Shown: positions 1-9,000 of the stretch, piece after piece | Position numbering within the stretch: the stretch's first letter is position 1 | Layout of the letters: every line of letters begins with the position of its first letter | NCBI GenBank assembly: GCA_046302715.1 | Contig: JBKCHQ010000284.1 | Coordinates: 1 to 28,111, forward strand | Source: CAMCXT01 sp046302715 | GTDB taxonomy: Bacteria > Bacteroidota > Bacteroidia > M30B66 | DNA: 28,111 nucleotides | Direction of reading: 5' to 3' | The notes under the pieces: generated by a model | Told to the model about the DNA's origin: nothing | Databases searched by the model: none | What the model saw: only the letters and a program-made list of their open reading frames with translations | Program-made: the position numbers and the translations under genes

Positions 1-3000
1 CAGGTATTAACGTTTTTACGGGTGCGGTTACCATTAATCCCGGGGCTAACTTAACATCATCAAATGTTGCAACAAACTTTCATTTCGCAGCGGGTATTTC
101 TGTAAACGGAACGGGGCTGCTTAGCCTTCCAACGGCATCCAGAAGTAGATTCATTTTAAATAATCAATCCATTTCCGGAAATTCTGCGTCAATAACTGTA
201 GGAGAAATTTTAATCGATGCCGGTATAGAATTGACTAACGCAGTTACAACTGCAAATGGTTTGGTAATACTCGATACGCTAAATGGTGTTGATGTTGCAT
301 CAAAATTGATTAATAGTACCAATGCCATGCTTCAGTATAGAGGTGTGGCTGTGCCGTTTTTTGGTGCAGGTTCGCTCGATGCTGCCACGAATATTAACAC
401 AGTAAATTATTCAGGAGCTGCTCAAGGCCTGCTTGGAACAACGTATCGAACACTGCTTATTTCTGGCTCTTCAACAAAAACGGCAAATGGGTCAAATTGT
501 ATAGTCCAAGATCAACTTACCATTAACGCAGGCCTAAATCTCACATTAACAAACGGCAACTTTACTTTAAATGGTGCTTTAACTTTAAACGGAACACTCA
601 CCGATAACAATGCGGCCGGAACGAATATTTTCAACACTCCGGTTACCATTAATTTAGGTGCAACACTAAGCTCTACTGCTGCAGTTGCGGCCAACTTTGA
701 ATTTGCAAACGGCATTACAGCCAACGGAACCCTCAATATTGCTGCTGCAGCAACTTCTCTCTTTAGAACCAACAACCAGAACATTTCTGGAACGGGAGCA
801 ACCATTAGTCTGGGCAATGTAACCGTTGGAAGCGGAATAACGCTAACCAACAATGTAACTACTGCAGGAGGCCTCATCCTTAAAGGTAACTTAAACGGCA
901 CCGATGCCGGTTCGGTATTGGTTAACGGCGCCAACGCACTTCTTCAATACCAAGGTACTGCAACTCCTTTCGCAACTGCGGGTTCGCTCGATGCAGCCAC
1001 CAATGCTAATACCGTAAATTACTCCTTAAATGGAGCACAGGGCGTATTGGGCACCACTTACAGAACGCTTATAGTTTCTGCTGGAAATACCAAAACCGTT
1101 AATGCTTCTGACTTAACCGTTCAGACCCAGCTCACCATCAATACCTTTATAACTTTATTGCTTACCAGCGGTAACTTTACCTTAAATGGTGCGCTAACCT
1201 TAAACGGAATACTAACCGATAATAATGCGGCCGGAACGAATATCTTCAACACTCCGGTTACCATTAATTCAGCTGCAACGCTAAGCTCTTCGGCAGTTGC
1301 GGCCAACTTTGAATTTCACAATGGAATTACTGCAACAGGAACATTAAACCTGGCAACTGCATCTGTAAGTACATTTAAAACCACTAACCAAATAATCGGT
1401 GGAACATCAGCAACCGTTCAGCTGGGCGCTGTAATCATAGATTCGGATATTGAACTTACCAACGACGTTAACAATGCGAATGGATTGGTAATCAAGGGGA
1501 ATTTGGATGGTGCAAATACGATTTCAGAATTTATCAATGCATCCGGACGTTTACTTAATTACCAAGGGGTTCAAAAACCCATGCTTACGAGTGGATTGTT
1601 TACCGTTGATATAAATCCCAATACGGTGCGCTATTCAGGTGCCACCCAGACTATTGCAGATGTGAGTTATTTCAACCTTGAAATTACTGCAGCGGGCACC
1701 AAGAACATTTCGGATGTTCGGATTAATGGTAATTATTCTCTTACTGCCGGAACCATAGTCTCAACCGGTGTCATGAATTTTGAAGGTGCACTTGCCGCTA
1801 CCATGCAAAACAATGGTGCTCCTACCTATCAGGAAGTTTTAATCAATAAACCAGGAAGCACTTTAACCCTTACATCAACTGCGGCTGCGAATTTTACTGT
1901 AAATAACCTCACCGTGGCCGCGGGAAGTTTAGTATTTGGCAATGCCTTCGTAAGATCTATAACTGTAAATGGAACACTTTCGGGAGCCGGAGCTTTGGAT
2001 ATGTCGGGCTCTACTCACACACTCACCCTACTTGGACTTGATAATGTTATAGGATCGCTGATTACCGATGCAAATCTCTCTCGCGTTAATTATAACCGTA
2101 GCGGCGATCAGAACGTTTTCGCTTCTCAAAATTATCGCGGCCTCACTGTTGCCGGTACCGGCTTAAAGGTATTGGGAGGACAGGTACGTGTTAACAGCAA
2201 TCTGAATATGGGAGGAGCTGCCGGATGTTTAATCAGCCTTGGAAACAACGATTTGAAAATTTCATCCGGGGCAACACTTACCGGCACTTTTGATGCTACG
2301 CGCTATATTTTGACTAACGGAACAGGCTTTTTGGTAAAAGAATCAACCACCACTGGCGAATTTACTACAAACATGACCATCGCCTCTGTTGCAGGTACAT
2401 ACCCCGTAGGCTCGGGCGGATTTTACACGCCCTTTACGATTAATGCTTTAACGGCTACCGTTACAGGAACAGGAGCTATTTTTGTTCGGGCAGTGCCCAC
2501 ACGCCAGCCCAATGTTCCGTATTTTAACAATGCCCTCGTTAAACACTGGGATGTTGAAACGGCTAATCTTGCCGTAACATCTTCGAACTTGCGATTTGCG
2601 TTCAACAGCGGAGAGGTAATTGGTTTGGTTGGCAATTACGTTCCACGGGTTTGGAATGGAACGGCTTTGGTTACGCCTGCTACTCCAAGTGCACCAGGTT
2701 CCAATCCATTTACCACAACCGGATCTACCTTCATTGCGGGCGAGTGGACCGCAATTGACCCTACCATTCGTTCATCGCTGTATTCATATCAATCCGGAGA
2801 TTGGTTCAATCCCAACACCTGGACAACCGACCCATCGGGAAATACGCTCGTTAGTCCTATGGTGCCGGGCAACGGAGACCAGGTGGTTATTTTAAATGGC
2901 CGCACCGTAACATTAACTGCATCAAACGATACAGTAGGTTCATTGACAATTAACGCGGGTGCAATCCTTGATTTGGCTGCTACAACAGGTCACAGCTTTG

Positions 3001-6000
3001 GTCCTATCGCAGGCGAAGGTCGTATGCGTTTGAGAACAACAACGCTTCCTACAGGAAATTACACTGCATTTGTTGCTGCAACGGGTGGAACCATTGAATA
3101 TTATGATTTAGCAAGTACGCCTGCCACGCTTTCTACTACCCAGGCTACGTACAACAATCTTGATATCACCAATAGCTTAGGCACCCCTACCAACCTTATC
3201 CAAGGTTCTAACATCACATTAAATGGCAACCTAAACATTATTAATACGGGTGCTTCTACATGTACATTCACCGTGGGCGATGTTGCCACCAATAGAACAC
3301 TTACCATTTCTAAAAACGTAACACTCTCTGCAGGTGCAAATTGGTTTGTAGGAACCGCCGGAGGAACACATTCTATTACCATAGTTGGTTCGCTCACAAA
3401 CAGTGGAACACTTGATTTTACAAACGGGGCCGACTACACCGCAGCGGCAAACGGACGTGCAAACGTATTTTTCAGCGGCAACAATGAGAATACGGCTATC
3501 AATGCCAACACCGGGAGTTCTACAACTTTCTACGGATTTACCACCACCAAAGCTTTTGGGTATGAATTGGCTGTTAACGTAGCGCCTGGTGCTCCCATGA
3601 ACTTTGTTGATGCCGGTCAGGCTTTTACCATTGGTGGCAATGGAACATTCCGCCTTGGGCCCAACATAACCAGTCCGCGCATCGGTGGAGGTGGAAATTA
3701 CGATTTGGGTGCTACCGGATTTCGCCCAACTTTATGGATTGATGGTGCTACCGTTACCGATGGTAATGTCGGTGGGGCAATTGTTCCCTATGGTACTCTT
3801 AAAATTACATCCGGCACCTTGAACTGCATCAATGGTCAAGGTTCGGTGGTTTTGCGCGAATCGGGCGTATTACAGATTGAAGGTGGTACGGTAAACATGC
3901 GCATTTTCAGAACTTCGGTAACCGCAATCACCCACCGCGGTGCATTCATCATGAGTGGGGGAACCTTAAATATTAGTGGCGACAATGGGAGCGAGGGTGG
4001 CTATTATGCGATGTTTTCGCTTCCTTATCCGGAGAATGTTTTCCAGATGAGCGGGGGTACCATCAACATTACCCGCACCGTTCCCGGAGGAATTACAACA
4101 AGAGGAGGACTCATGATTGGAAGCAACGATCAAAGTTACATCGTTACTGGTGGAACCATCAATGCTTCTATTACAGCTGCGCAAGATTTTGATATTGCAT
4201 CAACTGCTCCTTTCTACAATTTCAATGTAAGCAAAACAGGAGCTGTAGCCGGTAAAATGACGCTGAGTTCCATCAATTGGTCGTTCGATGGAAATGTCGC
4301 AAACACAACAACCAATGCGGCGCAACCACTCCGTATTCTCAACGATTTAAACCTCAACTCCACAGGCTCGCCCGTATTTGATGCGGCCGATCAGAATGTA
4401 ATTGTGGGTGGTAACTTCACCATTGCCAGCGGAGCAGAGATGCGCAACGGGAACAACGTATTGGTATTTAACGGTGCGGCAAATCAAACCTTTACTTTAA
4501 ACGGTGCTGCAACCTTTAGTCAGGGCGGAGGTTCAAGTTTTATAAGCGGCTCGGAGGATATTCAGACCGGTGTAAATTGGACCTTGGAAGGATTAACCTC
4601 TAGTGTGAACATAGAGAGCGACCCCAATTCCCTGTTCACGGCAGAGCGCATTCTCGAAGCCGCGGGTACTAGTGCGCATCGTCTATATTCAAATTTGATT
4701 CCTACTTCGGGACCCACCACGGCAAGTATTTTCGTTAAACCCGCAGGCAGAACGTGTGTGGGATTATATGTGGGTGATTTTGCCAATATGGCTATTGCAC
4801 GTTATAACCTTACTGGTGCGGGCTCTGTGACGTTCACCAACGGCAATGTTACAGGTAGCTCCATTACGGCCGAAGCCAATGGCTGGTATCGCATTTCGAT
4901 AACATCTCTTGGTGTGGCCACTTATCGCATGCGTGTTTACCTTTTGGACGCAGGTTGTGTGAATGATACTTACGCAGGCAATACTTCACTGGGCATCGCC
5001 ATGTGGGGGGCTAAATTAGAAAGTGGATCGACTCCAACACCTTATGTTTCGTCTACAGGCTTGGGCATGAGTAGCTTGCAGGTAAGCAAAACAGAAGGAA
5101 CAATCCTTCAGTTAGCAGGCTCGGCCAGCAGTTTCAATTTTGTTGGTAACGCACGTATTCTTACCGGAAATGTAAATTTAGGCACCAAGACTTTAAATGT
5201 AGGAGGCGCCGTAACGCACAATACGCAGATTAGCGGTAGTGCAGGATCTAAGCTTCGATTAAACGGAACCCTGGTACAATCCATGGCAGGCGATGGCGAT
5301 GCTACGATTCAAAATTTAACGCTCGACAATTCGGGCGGATCGGCTGGATCAACACAAGTGGCCATGCTATCCGATTTTACCATCGAAAATCAGCTTGAGT
5401 TGGTAAGCAATCGTGTATTCTCGATTGAAAACAACCGCCTAAACTTGCCCCTTACTGCAACCATTGTAGCCACATCGGGCGCATTCTCGGCTACAAAATT
5501 TATTCGTACTAACGGATTCCTTTCCGACCGCGGAATCAGCAAAACATTTGGAACAGGAGCTACTTCGTTTGTATTCCCATTCGGTACACCGGGCAACTAC
5601 ACGCCGGCTACTTTAAACTTTACTTCAGCACCTACAAGTTGGGGAACGCTCGACATTCGTCCGGTTGCTGCACGCCAGCTTTACGTAACCGATTCGAATT
5701 GCTTTGAGCTCTACTGGAGAATTAATTCTACAGGTTTTAGCGGCATTCCGGCCAACTCACTAAACTTTACGTTTAACTACGGAAATCTGCCCGATAACAC
5801 CACATACATTCCGGCATTCTATAATTTCCAAACCATTGCCTACACCACCATCAATAATGTAAATGCGGTTGATGAGGCAACGAACAACATTTCATTCAAT
5901 AGTTTCAGCAACCTCAACGGTGACTTCACAGCGGGTAATCCTGCTGCATTTGGAATCGTAACGCCATACTACAGCCGTACAAACGGTTCGTGGAATACGC

Positions 6001-9000
6001 CATCTACCTGGTCGAACGATATTGTGGCAACGCACAACGGTGTGCCTTCGAGCACCATTCCATCGGGGAATTCTCCGGTATTTGTAGGAAATGGAACAAC
6101 CGCATTCCATACCATTACCGTTCCGAGCAGTAATACCATTTCGGGCTCACTGATTGTGGATGCGGGTTCTACGCTCGACTTAGGAGCTACAACCGGAAAC
6201 AACTTTGGTGCGCTTCCATACGCTACTGCGGGAGGTGCTGGTAAAGTGCGCATTGCTGGTTCGGGAGGGAATGCTGAATTCCCTGCGGGCGACTTTGGAT
6301 TGTTCTTTACCCAAACAGGTGGAACAACAGAATATTACACCACATCAGGAGGTTTTACGCTGCCAAACGTAACAGCAGCCCCAACCTCGATGAACATCAA
6401 TACGTATAGAAATTTGATGCTGAGTCCTTCGGGCACCAATACCATTACATTCCCCGACCGAGATTTAACCATTTATGAGAATCTCACCGTTGGTGGATCT
6501 ACAGTAACAGCGCAAGTAAATCTAAGCGATGTATCTCCACGTATTTTAACGATAAATGGAAACCTTGCCTTGAACGGCGGTACGCTCTCGTTTCCTGCGA
6601 CATTTAATCAGGAGGTATTGGTGAACGGGAATTTAATTGTGGCAGCTGGCGCGGAATTGAACTCTGCTGCAAGTGGAACCGCATTGCACACCTTAAAGCT
6701 TTACGGCAATTTAACCAATAACGGAACCCTCGATTTGAATAACAGCAGCGATGTGGCTGTTCAAATGCTGGGCACTACAGCGGCCAACATTACCGGTACT
6801 AATGCATCTGCTTATACCGATTTTTATGGCCTCAGTATCAATAAAGGAACGAATTCATCGCTGGTAGTTAATTGCGATATTTCCGGAACACTGGACGCTA
6901 CGGAGAACAATTGGTTGAACATACAAAACGGAACCTTCCGCTTCTCGAAAGGAGGCAGCATTACCATCAATTCGGCTGCAAACAGCACGTTCCTGATTCC
7001 TGAAACTGGTCGTTTAAGCGTGAACCATCCATCGGCGGTTGTAAATACCTGCATGAGCAATACCGGCGGATCGGATGTAATTGTAGCGGGTGAGCTCGAA
7101 ATTATTGATGGAACGGTGAATGTGGGCGATGCCTCCAACAACCAGCACAACGATTTGGAATATGCCAGTACGGGTGCGCCATCAATTAAAGTTCAGAACA
7201 ATGGAGTACTAAACGTAAACGGACAAATTCGCCGCAGTGTATTCTCCGTAATCGGATCGTTGAATTATTTGCAGAGCGGCAATAGTACGGTTTTGGTACG
7301 CGGTAAAAATCCGGATGCTGCGGGTAGTTTTAATTCGTTCAGAGGCAAATTTGAGATATTAAATCCAGGTTCCAGCTTTGCCATGAGCGGTAATGCCTTG
7401 TTAATTATTGATCGGGCAGGCTTAGCCAATGCAGCGGGTGCATACGGTGATGTGTATTTGACTCCAGAAACCAGTACGATTTCGGGCGGAGAAGTGCGAA
7501 TCGGAACAAGCAATACGGCTTCGGCCACAGTATTCGACATGACCAGTACAGCGCCATTTTGGAACCTAACTGTTGATGGAACGATTACCTCTAAAACACT
7601 TAACAACAATACAAATGCAACCAGCATATTAAACGATTTAACCATTGGTGGAAATTCGATATTCAAAGCCAACGGATTTAATGTCTCAATTGGTGGCACA
7701 CTCATTAACCAGAATTCAAATGCAACTGCGGCTATTAATACGGGTGGATTTCAATCGGGCAACATTAATCAAATTACCTATTTGAATGGGAACTCAGCCA
7801 ATCAGAGCATTTCGGGTGTGACAGGAAATCTTACCAATTTCGCAAACCTAGTTGTGCAGAATACCGCTCCATCGGGAATTGTAGACTTAAACACGGCCAC
7901 CAATGTGCGCGTTAATGGTTCGTTAACGCTTCAAAGCGGCGATGTTTCGCTTGGGGCAAACACAATAACCGTTGCTGGAAATGTGAGCAACGATGTAAAC
8001 GTGAGCAGCGCGGCAGCTGGCTTCTTTGTGATGGGCGGAACAAGTGCTCAATTGCTGGGTGGCTCGGGCTTGGGTTCATTCCAGAACTTCAGGGTGGCCA
8101 ATGCCGCCGGAGTTGAAGCTACCTCAGCTTTGAATATAAATGGTGTTTTGAATTTCAATACGGGCATACTCTACGTGAATAATTACCTGTTGACGTTGGG
8201 AACAACTGCAACAGTTACCGGAAGCCTCAATGCAGGTAGCATGATTCGATTGAACGGAGTAGTTTCTGACGCTGGTGTTAAAAAATTATATCCGGCTTCG
8301 GCATCCAGCTTTACATTCCCTATCGGCACAACCTTGCGCTACACTCCTGCAACGTTGAATTTAACTTCAAATTCAGCAGCAGGTTCCATTACTGTTACTC
8401 CTGTTGCTATTGCCCATCCGGCAACCACTGATCCATTGAATCGGGAATTGACGGCCTACTGGAAAGTGGAAAAAACCGGACTATCGCCTGCGGTTACCGT
8501 TAACCATACGTATCAGTATCATCCAAACGACGCCATTAACGGAACAGAAGCCAATTACCGCTTGGGCCGTTTCTTTAATAACGTTTGGGTACCTAATGGC
8601 GGAATTGCCGGAACAGTGAATGCAGCTACCGATGTAATTACATTGAATGGAGTAAATTACATTGATGGCGATTATACAGCGGGCGAAACCTCGGAGTTCA
8701 ATATCATCACCACCTATTACAGCCGCAATGCAACATCTGGAGGTAATTGGACCGATGTGAATTCATGGTCGACCGATGCAGTCTTACAACACGATGGTGC
8801 GCCATGCGTTACACCGCCAACCAATAGCAACATCATTATTGCCGCAGGGCATACCATTACCTGTCAGATGGGCGATAACTCCAAAACACCTCCAACAACC
8901 ATTGTAGACGGAACGCTGAATTTAGGCAATACATTTGGGCATAATTTCGGAACCGTTACCGGAACCGGAACGGTTGTAGTAACACCCAATGCATCCAACC

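Noticed and set aside
231..233. TTG as the start codon of the giant adhesin
   Set aside because: The same frame is open and homologous to the repeat units back to base 3, so the gene begins outside the window.
512..934. Minus-strand open frame in the repeats (and similar ones at 1121-1306, 7265-7705, 9929-10258)
   Set aside because: They lie antisense to the adhesin repeats, are Val/Pro/Leu-rich reflections of Asn/Gly/Thr codons, and have no domain or start signal.
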